Source: Candidatus Nitrosopumilus sp.
GTDB taxonomy: Archaea; Thermoproteota; Nitrososphaeria; Nitrososphaerales; Nitrosopumilaceae
NCBI RefSeq assembly: GCF_028278985.1
Contig: NZ_JANQTA010000004.1
Coordinates: forward strand, 1-64,000
Length of the DNA: 64,000 bases
Direction of reading: 5' to 3'
Shown: positions 6,245 through 16,114 of the stretch, one piece after another
How the letters are laid out: each line of letters opens with the position of its first letter
Position numbering within the stretch: the first letter of the stretch is position 1
Position numbers and translations under genes: made by a program
Notes under the pieces: model-generated
What the model saw: the letters and a program-made list of their open reading frames with translations, nothing else
Databases searched by the model: none
What the model was told of the DNA's origin: nothing

Positions 6245-9112
6245 TTATTCAATTAAAATTGCTGGCTTGAAAGGTCTGGCATGTCTAGCTTTCCCTTTAG
6301 GATCATAGATATTCTCATCTGATTCTGAATAAACTTCAACATCTACCTTGAACTCTTTCTTACCTATACTGGTTAATTCAGACTTGAAAAACTCTTTTTC
6401 ATCAAAAGATTCAGACTCTAGTTTCATTTTCTTAATGTTTTCTGATTCAGAGTGTAAATCCTTGATAGTTTTCTGAACAAAGTCTGGATTCTTTTTTGCA
6501 TCAGTTGTTTCTGGATCTGCAATGAGTTCCTTCATCACAACTCCCATGTTATTTTCTCCACCAACCATGATGTTGAGAATTTTACGATAAACTTTGGATT
6601 TGAACTCATCAGAATTCACATAAAGTACAATTTTTTTTGGTGTGATTTTTGTCACCTTGATAATGTTTCCAATATCTTCTATTGTACTCTTTAGTAATTC
6701 CTCAGATTGAATTGATGATGCATCAACATCACTTTCATTATATTTTGGCCAATCTGATTTAGATACTTGTTTCGAATTTCCTAATTTCTCCCACATCTCT
6801 TCAGCAATATGAGGTGCAAATGGTGACAACATTGCGACTCTGGCTGAATTGATTTTATGTAAAATTCCTGAAACATCATCTCGATTCTTTGCTGTAGCTC
6901 TCTTGTTGTACCAACTAAGGTCTGTTTCAAATGTAAACAAGATATCATGGAGCGCTTCACGTAATCTCATTTTTTCAACGGCTTCTGTAATTTCAGCAAT
7001 TTTACTCTGAGTTTTAGATAAAATCCACTTGTCTTCAGCCTGTAATTCTGTGATTTGGGATTTTTTGAGCCTAGAGCACTCCTCTAATAGAGATTCAAGC
7101 TTGCTTTGAATGCCTGAAACTGATTCCATGTTAAAATCAGCATCTTGGAGTAACTCTGCTGATGATATAATTGCCAATCTAATTGGGTCTGCACCGTGAT
7201 CTTTAATTGCAGCTCTTAATGGAATGATGTTTCCCATACTTTTAGACATTTTTGCCCCATCCATCATTACACTTCCATTAACAACAATTTCTTGTGGCCA
7301 CAATTTTTTCTCAAATATTGCAACATGATTCAAAACAAAAAATGACAAGTGATTTTGAACCAAATCACGACCTGAATGTCTAGAATCAACTGGATAAAAA
7401 TATGTGAATTCTTTTTTCATTGCGTTGATTGCATCTTCAGAAAGTTTTGATGTTGAAGCAGCTAGCGAAACATCTCCCTTATCTAACAAAACATAATCAA
7501 AGAATTCTTTTGTGAGATTTTCTGGAGTTACGGTTCCGTCATTCACAAATCGTGATAATGTATAGTATGCCATATAGATTACAGAGTCAGATAAACTCTC
7601 CACTATCCAATCATTATCCCAAGGAAGTTTAGTTCCTAATCCTTGTTGTCTTGCACAAGCTCTCTCATGTAGCCAATCTATTACTTCGACAAACTCTGTT
7701 TTGATGTTGTTGGGAAGTATGTTCATCACATCTAAACAATTTCTAGCTAATTCTTTCCATTCCTCATCACCATAATTCAAAAACCATTGATTGTTCAATA
7801 CTTTAACAACACATTCAGCTCCACAACGGCATCTTACTGGAGCATTCTCCAAAACTGGGAACTTTTCTAAATGATTATTTTCTTGCAACCAAGCTCTAAT
7901 CTTATCTCTACCAAACTGTACCTTTTCTCCGTTAAATTGTAAACATTTGTCGTTAAGCTTTCCATCAGTGAATTCTTTGAGATATAGCTCCTTGGTTGCT
8001 TCTTCTAATTTGTCATCTGATTGGTCAGAAATCCCCATCTTTTCACAAATGTCTTTTGCTGGAATAGTTCCGTAACCTTCTGTTAGGATAATTGGAATAG
8101 GTTCTAATTTTGAGGCCAAATCGTGATTTTTTGCCTTCAAATCCATTAGTGCTTGATAGTCTTTAGGAGCATGTGCAGGCACAGACATTACCAATCCTGT
8201 ACCCATGCTAGGCTCTACAAATTCAGCAGGCAATACTGGAATCTCTCGTCCATCATGATTCGTTGCAGTCTTGCCAATAATTTCAGAACCTTGAATCTCA
8301 CCTGTAATCTCTACTTTTTTCTCAAAGAATGAAATCTTTTTTGCACACTCTTCAGATACAATCCACTCTTCTCCATCAACTGAAACTTTTTTGTAAACAG
8401 TGTTTGGATTAACCCAAAGATTCGTTATGCCAAAGATAGTTTCAGGTCGTAATGTTGTTATTGGAAATATTGAATCACCTAACTTGAATTTAATCAAGAA
8501 ATTCTTATCATCGATCTTTGGTTCTACATCGCCCATTGTATCATGTTGTGATACAGGGTTTTGATCAACTGGACACCAACCCACTGGATGACTGCCCTGG
8601 ATGATTCTGCCCTTTTCTTTAAGTGTGGTAATTTGCCATTCAATAAATTTTTGATAACCTGGAACAATTGTAGTAAATTCTCGTCTCCAATCAATTGAAT
8701 AACCCATCTCAATCATTCCAGATTTTATCTCTTCATGGAAATAGTCTGCAATCTTTATTGGTTCAACAAATGTCTTGATAGCATCTTCTGGAACATGATA
8801 GATATTTCGCAAACCATCTAGGATTTCTTTTTCTCCAGCTTCAATTCTTTTTGCCATTCCAAGTACTGGAGTTCCTGTATAGTGGAATCCCATTGGGAAT
8901 AGTACGTTATACCCTTTCATTCTGTAAAATCTTGCATGAACATCAGCTAGTGTGTAAGTTCTACCATGTCCAATGTGTTGAGGTGAGTTTGGATATGGAT
9001 AAGCTACTGTAATGAATTTTTTTGGTTTATCATTTGGATTTGTTTCAAAGTCTTTGTTTTCTTCCCACTTGGTTCTCCACTTTGTTTCAATCTCAGTCCA
9101 GTTTAACGTCAT
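6245..9112 (-). CDS. leuS: Leucyl-tRNA synthetase
   Basis: The 955-residue class I synthetase has the HIGH signature in NSPQHIGHGRTY (residues 46-49) and KMSKS in GAKMSKSMGN (about residues 620-625). A CP1 editing domain with the TTLRPETIFG threonine-rich motif lies near residue 220. Length and the C-terminal extension fit the archaeal/eukaryotic LeuRS type. It charges tRNA-Leu and hydrolyses mischarged tRNA. It starts 7 bp after the alaS stop on the same strand, so both synthetases form one transcription unit. Confidence 0.97.
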   Translation of the reverse strand: MTLNWTEIETKWRTKWEENKDFETNPNDKPKKFITVAYPYPNSPQHIGHGRTYTLADVHARFYRMKGYNVLFPMGFHYTGTPVLGMAKRIEAGEKEILDGLRNIYHVPEDAIKTFVEPIKIADYFHEEIKSGMIEMGYSIDWRREFTTIVPGYQKFIEWQITTLKEKGRIIQGSHPVGWCPVDQNPVSQHDTMGDVEPKIDDKNFLIKFKLGDSIFPITTLRPETIFGITNLWVNPNTVYKKVSVDGEEWIVSEECAKKISFFEKKVEITGEIQGSEIIGKTATNHDGREIPVLPAEFVEPSMGTGLVMSVPAHAPKDYQALMDLKAKNHDLASKLEPIPIILTEGYGTIPAKDICEKMGISDQSDDKLEEATKELYLKEFTDGKLNDKCLQFNGEKVQFGRDKIRAWLQENNHLEKFPVLENAPVRCRCGAECVVKVLNNQWFLNYGDEEWKELARNCLDVMNILPNNIKTEFVEVIDWLHERACARQQGLGTKLPWDNDWIVESLSDSVIYMAYYTLSRFVNDGTVTPENLTKEFFDYVLLDKGDVSLAASTSKLSEDAINAMKKEFTYFYPVDSRHSGRDLVQNHLSFFVLNHVAIFEKKLWPQEIVVNGSVMMDGAKMSKSMGNIIPLRAAIKDHGADPIRLAIISSAELLQDADFNMESVSGIQSKLESLLEECSRLKKSQITELQAEDKWILSKTQSKIAEITEAVEKMRLREALHDILFTFETDLSWYNKRATAKNRDDVSGILHKINSARVAMLSPFAPHIAEEMWEKLGNSKQVSKSDWPKYNESDVDASSIQSEELLKSTIEDIGNIIKVTKITPKKIVLYVNSDEFKSKVYRKILNIMVGGENNMGVVMKELIADPETTDAKKNPDFVQKTIKDLHSESENIKKMKLESESFDEKEFFKSELTSIGKKEFKVDVEVYSESDENIYDPKGKARHARPFKPAILIE

Positions 9113-9119
9113 TCCATCT

Positions 9120-11789
9120 TTACCCTAAAATCATAGATTTTGCTTTGACTATTGCTTCGTCTTTTTTAGATGTGTCTTTTCCCCCACCTTGAGCAAATTT
9201 GGCATCTCCTCCACCTGAACCGCCCAAAATTGAGGCTATTTCCTTTGCAATCTCACCTGCATTTACGCCTGATTGTTCCCCTGAAAACACCATAACTCGA
9301 ATTGTTGGACCAGCTTCAAAAATACCGCAAAATGCTGCAGTTGGGTCCTTGCCAACTAGCTTCTTTCCAAAGTTTTGGTGGAAATAATCATCAAAATCAG
9401 GGCTAGATGTAAAACATAATTTCCCTTTTGAATTGATTCCCTCTTCTTCAACTGATTCTTCAGCTAAAACTTTCTCTAATAGAATTGGAATCTTTTCTCG
9501 AGCTTTAGCTTTGTTTTCATCACGTTGTTTTTCTAATTGTTCTCTTTGTTTTGCTTCTTCGGCTTTGCGTTTTGATTCTTGTTCTTGTTGTTTTTCATAT
9601 TCAAAGGCATTAGGTCCTGAAACAAATTCTAAACGTACTACACCATCTTGGATACGTTTGGTCTTTGTAATTTTGATTAATTCAATATCGCCAGTTTTCT
9701 TAACATGTGTTCCACCACAGGCTTCAATGTCTTTATCTTCAATTGATACAATCCTTACAGACTTTACTGGAACAACACCTCCCTGATAAATTCTAAATCC
9801 GTACTTTTGTTCTGCTGTTCCTCTATCGTAATAATTGATACTTACTGGATAATTTTTTTTTATCATATCATTTGCTTCATCTTCAATTTTCTTTACTTCA
9901 TTATTAGAAAGGGATGAATGATGTGTAATGTCTAATCTAGCATGATCATCGTCTTTAAAAGCTGAATGCTGCCAAATCCATGAACCTAATACTTTACGTG
10001 ATGATGTATTGATAATGTGAGTACTAGTGTGATTCTTTGTTATATTGGCACGACGAATCTCATCTACTTTACAATTAACTGTCTCTCCTTCTTTTGGAAC
10101 TCCGCCTTCTAACTGATGAACAATAATGTCTGCATGTTTATCGACATTGAATACTTTGAACCCTGCAATGCTTCCAAAGTCTGGCTCTTGACCTCCTCCT
10201 CTTGCGTAAAATGATGTTCTGTCAAGAACTACCATGTCGTCAATCACCTTGAGAACTTTAGCTTCAAACTCCATTGGGTCATCTTGATAAAATAATGTCT
10301 CAGTTTCTGGAAGTCCTTCTAATGGTAACTCTGCAATGGTCTTTTTCTTATCTGATTGATGTAAATCAGATAATTTCGAATAAAATGATGATGGAATTTC
10401 TTCAATTGCATCAACTTCTTTGAGATATTCTGGTGTAATGCCGTCAGATTCGTAATATGTGATTAGTTCATCTACTGATGGTGTTCCTTTTTCTTTAATT
10501 TTATCTGCCTTTTTCTTCATGTGAACTTTTGATTCTTCGTATCTTGCAGATTCAAGCTTCAAAATTGCCTTCACGTCATCACGTTTCTCATCTAGTTCTG
10601 GATATGTGTCCTTTAGATAATCAATATGCAAATCAATCAAGTCATCAATATTGAGTTTCAAATTTAGTTTCGAGATAGTTGCGTTAATTCTTCGTAACAT
10701 CATTCTCAAGTTATATCCTCCGCCAACGTTTGATGGTAAAGCTCCATCTGTAATAGCAAAGATCAAAGTTCTCAAGTGGTCTGCAATAAGATACATTCCT
10801 TCTAGAGGCGTGATCATCTTTTGCATTTGTTCATCTGTTATTCCAGCATTTTTTACTGCAAGGCGTCTAACTTGATTCAAGTCATCATAATGATCAATCT
10901 CTTTTGCAATTTCAGTAAAGTATTTGCGTAAAATCTCTGAATCTGAATCAATTCCAATTGTATCAAACAATTTCCCATTAATTGGACCAAAACAACAGTC
11001 ATATGCTGTAGGAGTTCCCATAGTAATCCATGCAAATCTTTCCAATCCAGCACCCATGTCAATAACACGTTGGTCTAGAGTAGTATGTTGTCCTAATTCA
11101 CCTTGGAATTCAGTAAACACTGCATTTCCAAGCTCAAGTCCACGAACAAAATATTCAAGGGATGGACCAAATGAACCTCCTCCAGCCCAAACATCTTCTA
11201 CAAAAACAACTTCATCTTTGTTTATTCCAAATTGTTCGGTAAGTAATCTATAATCCAAATCTACACATTCGTCTTTCCAATATCCTCCTAAATCTGGAAC
11301 ACTATGTTGTCCAATCATACAGAAACTTGAAAAGTGTCTTCCTGTAACTCCAACATTTTCCAAATCTTTGAATCTCAAACAAGTTTGTGGAACAACTAGT
11401 GGATTTGCAGGAAATTCAAAAACAACCTTAGAGCCCATCACTCTTTGAAAGTCCACAATTGATGCTATTGTGAAATACAAATCATCACGCCATCTACAAA
11501 CTACAGGATATCTACTTACTGATGTGTGATTGTTTTTCACAAAAAATTCTTCAACTTGTTTCCAAGATTGAGTATAATCAAACCTTTTCGATGTTGGTGG
11601 CTCTCCGATAAATGAATAAGTGTCAAGTCCGTCATCTGGACAAAGATTTCTATCTGCATTTAGTGTCCAGAAGAATCTTCCACACTTTGCACAGGATTTT
11701 CTAACAAATCCTTGCTCTTGGAATAATTTGACATTATAGTATTTGTCAGGATCTGATGAAAATTCTTTAAGAATCTCTTTTTTATCCAA
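9120..11789 (-). CDS. alaS: Alanyl-tRNA synthetase
   Basis: The 889-residue protein has the archaeal AlaRS N-terminal zinc-ribbon-like extension (KSCAKCGRFFW...NLCPDDG). It then has the class II core (motif 2 region NPLVVPQTCLRFKDLENVG), the editing domain with HTSTHI and CGGTHV zinc ligands (about residues 590-720), a charged coiled coil, and a glycine-rich C-Ala domain (GGSGGGDAKFAQGGG). It charges tRNA-Ala and clears Ser/Gly mischarges. It is the first gene of the alaS-leuS unit, divergent from the gene at 11868. Confidence 0.97.
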   Translation of the reverse strand: MDKKEILKEFSSDPDKYYNVKLFQEQGFVRKSCAKCGRFFWTLNADRNLCPDDGLDTYSFIGEPPTSKRFDYTQSWKQVEEFFVKNNHTSVSRYPVVCRWRDDLYFTIASIVDFQRVMGSKVVFEFPANPLVVPQTCLRFKDLENVGVTGRHFSSFCMIGQHSVPDLGGYWKDECVDLDYRLLTEQFGINKDEVVFVEDVWAGGGSFGPSLEYFVRGLELGNAVFTEFQGELGQHTTLDQRVIDMGAGLERFAWITMGTPTAYDCCFGPINGKLFDTIGIDSDSEILRKYFTEIAKEIDHYDDLNQVRRLAVKNAGITDEQMQKMITPLEGMYLIADHLRTLIFAITDGALPSNVGGGYNLRMMLRRINATISKLNLKLNIDDLIDLHIDYLKDTYPELDEKRDDVKAILKLESARYEESKVHMKKKADKIKEKGTPSVDELITYYESDGITPEYLKEVDAIEEIPSSFYSKLSDLHQSDKKKTIAELPLEGLPETETLFYQDDPMEFEAKVLKVIDDMVVLDRTSFYARGGGQEPDFGSIAGFKVFNVDKHADIIVHQLEGGVPKEGETVNCKVDEIRRANITKNHTSTHIINTSSRKVLGSWIWQHSAFKDDDHARLDITHHSSLSNNEVKKIEDEANDMIKKNYPVSINYYDRGTAEQKYGFRIYQGGVVPVKSVRIVSIEDKDIEACGGTHVKKTGDIELIKITKTKRIQDGVVRLEFVSGPNAFEYEKQQEQESKRKAEEAKQREQLEKQRDENKAKAREKIPILLEKVLAEESVEEEGINSKGKLCFTSSPDFDDYFHQNFGKKLVGKDPTAAFCGIFEAGPTIRVMVFSGEQSGVNAGEIAKEIASILGGSGGGDAKFAQGGGKDTSKKDEAIVKAKSMILG

Positions 11790-11867
11790 TGTTCAGGCTG
11801 CTCTATTCCGATATTAAGAATTGTCGATTAATAATACATTAAATACACTATACTCCAAATTCTATCT

Positions 11868-12377
11868 ATGTTTGGAAGAAAACCTACTCTCAAAGAAGGC
11901 ATTCATATTTTTTCTGTAAGGAAAAATGGTGATTTTAATGACTTTGTATTTGCAATCGTAACTGGTGTTGAAGGCAGAAAAGTAGGCGTTAATGGTGTTA
12001 TTGTAAATCCTGTTGGATTGAAAAATAAGATTGAACAAGGGAAAACAGGTGAACGCTCACTTGAAATTCTTCAAAATCCTACTCCCGACAATGTTGTTTT
12101 AGCATTAGTTTATCGTGTGGAACACGAAAATTTTACAGAAGTTTTAGATCTTGACAAAGACAAATGTGATATTCTTCCTCCAAAAATTTACACAATGTTA
12201 GATGGATGGGTTCGCGAATCCTTACCTGAATTACTAAACTCAGTTTTATCATTACCACCTGGTTCTGAGAGAGATGAGGCAAAGAGAGTCTTAAAGCAAA
12301 AGATGGATTCTCTAATTGACAAAAATCTGAAACGTACACTTTATTCAGTTTGCAGAAGTCTAAAAATCCTGAATTAA
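11868..12377 (+). CDS. Unrecognised conserved-type protein, 169 residues
   Basis: I do not recognise this soluble protein. The N-terminal half is beta-rich (GIHIFSVRKNGDFNDFVFAIVTGVEG, GVNGVIVNPVG) and the C-terminal half helical (REAKRVL-like segments, DKNLKRTLYSVCRSLKILN). It has no signal peptide or metal motif. It is transcribed divergently from alaS with a TATA-like ATTAAATACAC about 30 bp before the ATG. The L12 gene follows 54 bp downstream with its own promoter. A translation-related role would fit the neighbourhood but is only a guess. Confidence 0.65.
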   Translation: MFGRKPTLKEGIHIFSVRKNGDFNDFVFAIVTGVEGRKVGVNGVIVNPVGLKNKIEQGKTGERSLEILQNPTPDNVVLALVYRVEHENFTEVLDLDKDKCDILPPKIYTMLDGWVRESLPELLNSVLSLPPGSERDEAKRVLKQKMDSLIDKNLKRTLYSVCRSLKILN

Positions 12378-12398
12378 TTCAGGCGTAATTCTCCATAG

Positions 12399-12408
12399 TT
12401 TTATATTA
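12399..12408 (+). promoter_or_regulatory. TATA box of the L12 gene
   Basis: TTTTATATTA lies about 28 bp upstream of the L12 ATG at 12432, the distance expected for a leaderless or near-leaderless archaeal transcript. No ribosome-binding site is seen before the ATG. Confidence 0.5.
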
Positions 12409-12431
12409 TGCCCTAAGAAAATCTCGATACA

Positions 12432-12740
12432 ATGGAATATGTTTACGCTGCTTTACTTCTTCACAAGCTAGAAAAAGAAGTTAACGAGGGAAATATCAGC
12501 TCAGTTGTCAAAGCATCTGGTGCTGAAGTTAACGAAGCCCAAGTTAAAGCACTAGTAGCAGCCTTGGCCGATGTAAACATCGATGAGGCAGTTAAAGCCG
12601 CACCTGTCGCAGTTGCAGCAGCCGCAGCACCAGCAGCAGATGGCGCAGCCGCAGCAGATGCACCGGCAAAAGAGGAGAAGAAAGAAGAACCAAAGAACGA
12701 AGAAGCAGCCATGGAAGGATTATCCTCATTATTTGGCTAG
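12432..12740 (+). CDS. rpl12: 50S ribosomal protein L12 (P1/P2 stalk)
   Basis: The 102-residue protein has the archaeal P1/L12 architecture: an N-terminal dimerisation helix domain ([20 protein letters not shown]), an alanine-rich hinge (about residues 58-80) and an acidic tail ending MEGLSSLFG. That tail recruits translational GTPases and anchors to L10. Unlike the common archaeal order L11-L1-L10-L12, this gene is on the opposite strand from L10 and separated from it by a TRIC-type channel gene. It has its own TATA box. Confidence 0.93.
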   Translation: MEYVYAALLLHKLEKEVNEGNISSVVKASGAEVNEAQVKALVAALADVNIDEAVKAAPVAVAAAAAPAADGAAAADAPAKEEKKEEPKNEEAAMEGLSSLFG

Positions 12741-12821
12741 ACGACTTTTCTTTTTTCCAATTTACTTTTGATCTTTATTTTTCATCAATTCTTAATTATC
12801 AATAACTCGTCTTTGGATTGA

Positions 12822-13460
12822 ATGGTAGATTTTTCATTTCCAATTGATGGGTTTATCAGTATACTGGATTATTTAGGAACTATTGCATTTGCAATTACTG
12901 GCGCATCAAAAGCAATATCTCACAAGGCTGATATTTTTGGAATTATTGTTTTAGCAACTGTAGTTGGTGTTGCTGGTGGAATTATGCGTGATGTAATTTT
13001 TGGAAGATTTCCTACGGCATTTTCAGATCCTATCTACATTAGTTTGACAGTTGGAGCTGGAATTGTAATGTTCTTCCTTTATTCAAAATTAAAAAATCAA
13101 ATGAACACTTGGTTAGTTTTTGATGCTATAGGTTTAGGTGTATTTTCAATAATTGGAGCATCCATTGCTTACCAAATTGTAGGTCTTAGCTTTCTTCCAA
13201 TGTTATTTGCAGGCGTTTTGACTGCTATTGGTGGTGGTATCTTAAGAGATGTATTCGTAAGAGAAATTCCAATTGTATTTGTAAAGGAAGTTTATGCAGT
13301 TGCTAGCGTTGTTGGAATTATAATTTTCTATTTGGTATTGTCTTCAGGAGTTGACATACAAGTAGCATCTGTAATTGGAATTGTTTCGGCTACAGGAATT
13401 CGATTGCTTGCAATGAAGTATAATTGGAATCTTCCTAAAGCTAAAGGTACTGCTGATTAA
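12822..13460 (+). CDS. TRIC/UPF0126-family cation channel-like membrane protein
   Basis: The 212-residue protein has about seven membrane segments and the two inverted-repeat signatures of the UPF0126/TRIC family, GGIMRDVIFG (about residues 51-60) and GGGILRDVFV (about 142-151). Prokaryotic members form trimeric cation channels; the ion and trigger are unknown here. It sits between L12 and L10, with a T-rich tract after the L12 stop and its own AT-rich promoter. Its stop codon overlaps the L10 stop by four bases. Confidence 0.85.
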   Translation: MVDFSFPIDGFISILDYLGTIAFAITGASKAISHKADIFGIIVLATVVGVAGGIMRDVIFGRFPTAFSDPIYISLTVGAGIVMFFLYSKLKNQMNTWLVFDAIGLGVFSIIGASIAYQIVGLSFLPMLFAGVLTAIGGGILRDVFVREIPIVFVKEVYAVASVVGIIIFYLVLSSGVDIQVASVIGIVSATGIRLLAMKYNWNLPKAKGTAD

Positions 13461-14323
13461 GCTGGTGTGTAATCTTTTACTTGACCTGCCAAAGATCTTG
13501 CTTGAGCATCTGCTTTTTGCAAAATTTGCTCTTTTGTCTCATCAGTCATAAATCCTGATTCTACAGATAATGAACGAGCATATTGTGATGCTTTTGATAG
13601 AATTTGTGAAATATTCTCAGGTGTAACATATGCTGCTTCGATGGATAATGAAACTGCTTCTTGGTGAGCCTGTGCAAATTCATCTCTGATTTTATCAACA
13701 TCGATGACCATTTCATCTGCTGCATACTTCAAACCATCTTCGAGTGCAACAAATAATGAAATTCCTGCTTCTACTGGTTTGATATCTAATTTACCTAAAA
13801 TTGATGCTAATTTTGCGTTAATTGCTTCTCCTTTTTTGACTGGTGTGCTATCTTTTGCAATCCATATTGTTCCTTGATCAATTTTTGTAGGAATGCCTGC
13901 CTCTTTGAATTCAGTAAGCATTGGTCCTGGTGCAATTCCTGTATTCTTTTCAGGAACTACAACATCAATACTTGCAATATCTCCGCCTCTTGCATTCATC
14001 ATAATCTTATTTTTTGCAAGTAAGACGTTTAGCTTGAATGGAGACATGTTTGTAAACATAAACATGCATTGACCAGTGAGATCTCCTAACATCTCTTTGA
14101 TTCCTGGAACATCCAATGATTCAAGAGCTTTCTTTGCAACTTTGTCTTTGATACTTACAAACTCAACATCGTCTTTGAGAATTTTTCTTAATGGTAAAAC
14201 TTGTGTGGAACGAACTTTTTCCATCTTGATAAGGGAAACTACTTTGTATTTTTTTGGAAGCTCTTGTAGTTGTTGATACATCTGAGCTTTTCTTTTAGGA
14301 TATGTAGTTCTATTTTCATGCAA
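13457..14323 (-). CDS. rpl10: 50S ribosomal protein L10 (P0 stalk base)
   Basis: The 288-residue protein matches archaeal L10/P0. It has an N-terminal rRNA-binding domain (VVSLIKMEKVRSTQVLPLRK, GDLTGQCMFMFTNMSPF), the inserted domain, then helical spines that bind L12 dimers (three SLSIEAAYVT/SLSVESGFMT-like helices near residues 220-280). It lacks the usual conserved acidic [13 protein letters not shown] tail of many archaeal L10 proteins and ends GQVKDYTPA. It overlaps the L1 stop region by 8 bp, so it is translated from the L1-L10 transcript. Confidence 0.93.
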   Translation of the reverse strand: MHENRTTYPKRKAQMYQQLQELPKKYKVVSLIKMEKVRSTQVLPLRKILKDDVEFVSIKDKVAKKALESLDVPGIKEMLGDLTGQCMFMFTNMSPFKLNVLLAKNKIMMNARGGDIASIDVVVPEKNTGIAPGPMLTEFKEAGIPTKIDQGTIWIAKDSTPVKKGEAINAKLASILGKLDIKPVEAGISLFVALEDGLKYAADEMVIDVDKIRDEFAQAHQEAVSLSIEAAYVTPENISQILSKASQYARSLSVESGFMTDETKEQILQKADAQARSLAGQVKDYTPA

Positions 14324-14978
14324 ATTTCTTCTTAACCTCTTGTACTTGCTTTATCGGTTTACCCATTGTTGTTTTTATCATAATCCTTTTGATGTTTTTC
14401 TCACCATTTGGTAATTTCTTTTCAACAGCACTTAATACTGAATGAGCATTAATTGCTAAATCAGAATCTTCCATCGTTTGATCTCCAATTTTGCATGACA
14501 TTGATAATGATGCTCTAGTTCTAACTTTGATTGATGATCTAAATCTCTGTAAGAATGAATCAATAGGTGCATTAAATGGTACTGGTGTTGGCATTTTTCC
14601 TCTTGGTCCTAACAACTGACCTAATGTTTTACCAACTAATGGCATGACTTGAGTGTCGGCCAAAAAGAAATCATATTTGTTGATAAATTTTCTTGATTCT
14701 CTTTTGTTAGTAGCAAATTTTTCTAATTCTTCTGTACCTACAACTGCATCAGCATTTGCTTGTTTAGCTTTCTGTCCCATATCGCCAGTTGCCATAACAC
14801 ATACTGTTGCAGGAGAACTAGTTTTTGGGAGTTGTACAACCTCATTTAGAGCAAATCCTTTCTTAACATCAATATCTTTGAAATTCATTATCAATTCAAC
14901 TGATTGCTTAAATTTTCTCTCTTTTGTGGCAGATTTGGCTTCTTTTACCATTTCAGCTAGCTGAGCCTCTGTAATCAT
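14316..14978 (-). CDS. rpl1: 50S ribosomal protein L1
   Basis: The 220-residue protein contains the L1 signature QLLGPRGKMPTPVP (about residues 135-148) and a conserved TMGKPIKQVQEVKK C-terminus. uL1 forms the mobile stalk at the E site and often represses its own mRNA. I place the start at the ATG at 14978 (MITEAQLAEM). The minus-strand TATA-like ATTTTAAGT (15002-15010) would initiate transcription close to it; an in-frame ATG at 14987 is the alternative. L10 follows with an 8-bp overlap. Confidence 0.93.
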   Translation of the reverse strand: MITEAQLAEMVKEAKSATKERKFKQSVELIMNFKDIDVKKGFALNEVVQLPKTSSPATVCVMATGDMGQKAKQANADAVVGTEELEKFATNKRESRKFINKYDFFLADTQVMPLVGKTLGQLLGPRGKMPTPVPFNAPIDSFLQRFRSSIKVRTRASLSMSCKIGDQTMEDSDLAINAHSVLSAVEKKLPNGEKNIKRIMIKTTMGKPIKQVQEVKKKFA

Positions 14979-15075
14979 TACGAACATTTTCGAGAAAGCC
15001 TACTTAAAATCGTTTAGAGCCAAGCTTCCTGAAAATCTATTATTTTAAAAAAATTACAAAATTTCTTTCAAATAA

Positions 15076-15600
15076 TTGAAAATACGGAGTAGATTTTTCC
15101 CAAAACCTACATATATTAAATCACAAAGAGATTTTTCTAACAACTTGCACCGATTTGACGAATTAGATATGAAATTACTTTATGAATTGACTAAAGATGG
15201 ATCTATTTCTGTCCCAACTTTGTCAAAAAAACTCGGAATTAATGCATCTGTTCTATATAGCAGAATTAAGAGATTGATGAAGAAAAAATTAATCAAAAAA
15301 TTTACCGTCGAAATAGATGATTCTCTCTTAGGAATTGGTGTTAAGGCTTCTGTAGGAATAAACAGAGATCCTAAATTCAAAGATGCAATTCATAAACAAT
15401 TCATGGAAACCCCCGAAGTTGTCTCAATTTCTGAGGTTACTGGTAGATTCGATATTATGATTCAAGTATATGCTAAGAACCTAGAATCTCTTCACTCTGT
15501 AGTCATTGAAAAAATAGGCAAAATTCCAGGAATTCAAAATACTGAAACTTTTGTTGAATTACAAAAAACTGACAAAGATCCTGTGTATTTAATTCAGTGA
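15076..15600 (+). CDS. Lrp/AsnC-family transcriptional regulator
   Basis: The 174-residue protein has an N-terminal helix-turn-helix (ELTKDGSISVPTLSKKLGIN...SRIKRLMKKKLIKKF, about residues 36-75) and a C-terminal RAM/AsnC ligand domain (VSISEVTGRFDIMIQVYAKN, ending VYLIQ). Such proteins bind DNA as dimers or octamers and sense amino acids. The annotated TTG start gives a basic N-terminal arm; an internal ATG at 15169 would remove it. It is inserted on the plus strand between L11 and L1, divergent from L1 and abutting the L11 stop, so it could affect ribosomal protein expression. Confidence 0.85.
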   Translation: MKIRSRFFPKPTYIKSQRDFSNNLHRFDELDMKLLYELTKDGSISVPTLSKKLGINASVLYSRIKRLMKKKLIKKFTVEIDDSLLGIGVKASVGINRDPKFKDAIHKQFMETPEVVSISEVTGRFDIMIQVYAKNLESLHSVVIEKIGKIPGIQNTETFVELQKTDKDPVYLIQ

Positions 15601-16080
15601 TTATTGGAATTTTTCATCCCATTTACCTTCATTGATTTCTGCTGTGATTTCTTTAGGTGTTTTTCCTTCAACTTTCACACCCAAAGCTACACATGTTCCA
15701 ATGATGGTTTTTGCCACTGATTTTAATGATGAGGCATATGATTTCTCAAGTTTTGTATTGGCTACTTTGACAATTGAATCCATTGTAACATCACCTGCCC
15801 ATTCAGTTCCAGATGCACCTGAACCTTTCTGAATACCTGCTTCTTTCATAATTAATGCAGCGGCTGATGGAATACCAATTTCAATTTCGTATTTTTTGGT
15901 ATCACTATCGACAACTACTGTAACTGGAACTTTCATTCCTTCAAAGTCTTTAGTTTTATCATTAATTGCATTGATTACTTCCATAATGTTAACTCCAAGA
16001 GGGCCTAAAGCTGGACCTAGTGGTGGACCTGCAGATGCTCCTCCTCCTGTAACAAGTGATGAAATTTTTTGTTCTCCCAT
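15601..16080 (-). CDS. rpl11: 50S ribosomal protein L11
   Basis: The 159-residue protein shows the L11 hallmark GGGASAGPPLGPALGPLGVN near the N-terminus, and the RNA-binding C-terminal domain with KSYASSLKSVAKTIIGTCVALGVKVEGK. uL11 binds the GTPase-associated region of 23S rRNA. It follows NusG by 34 bp in the order secE-nusG-L11. The Lrp gene on the opposite strand ends at the base adjoining its stop codon. Confidence 0.95.
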   Translation of the reverse strand: MGEQKISSLVTGGGASAGPPLGPALGPLGVNIMEVINAINDKTKDFEGMKVPVTVVVDSDTKKYEIEIGIPSAAALIMKEAGIQKGSGASGTEWAGDVTMDSIVKVANTKLEKSYASSLKSVAKTIIGTCVALGVKVEGKTPKEITAEINEGKWDEKFQ

Positions 16081-16114
16081 ATCTATTCCCTCATTATGAA
16101 AAATTTAATCCTTC

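Noticed and set aside
9433..9786. 117-residue plus-strand frame inside alaS
   Set aside because: It lies antisense within a region encoding conserved AlaRS editing and coiled-coil domains; it has Ser/Cys-rich shadow composition.
12461..12712. Antisense 83-residue frame in the L12 gene
   Set aside because: A composition artefact of the alanine/glutamate-rich L12 codons (poly-Ala/Ser on the reverse strand).
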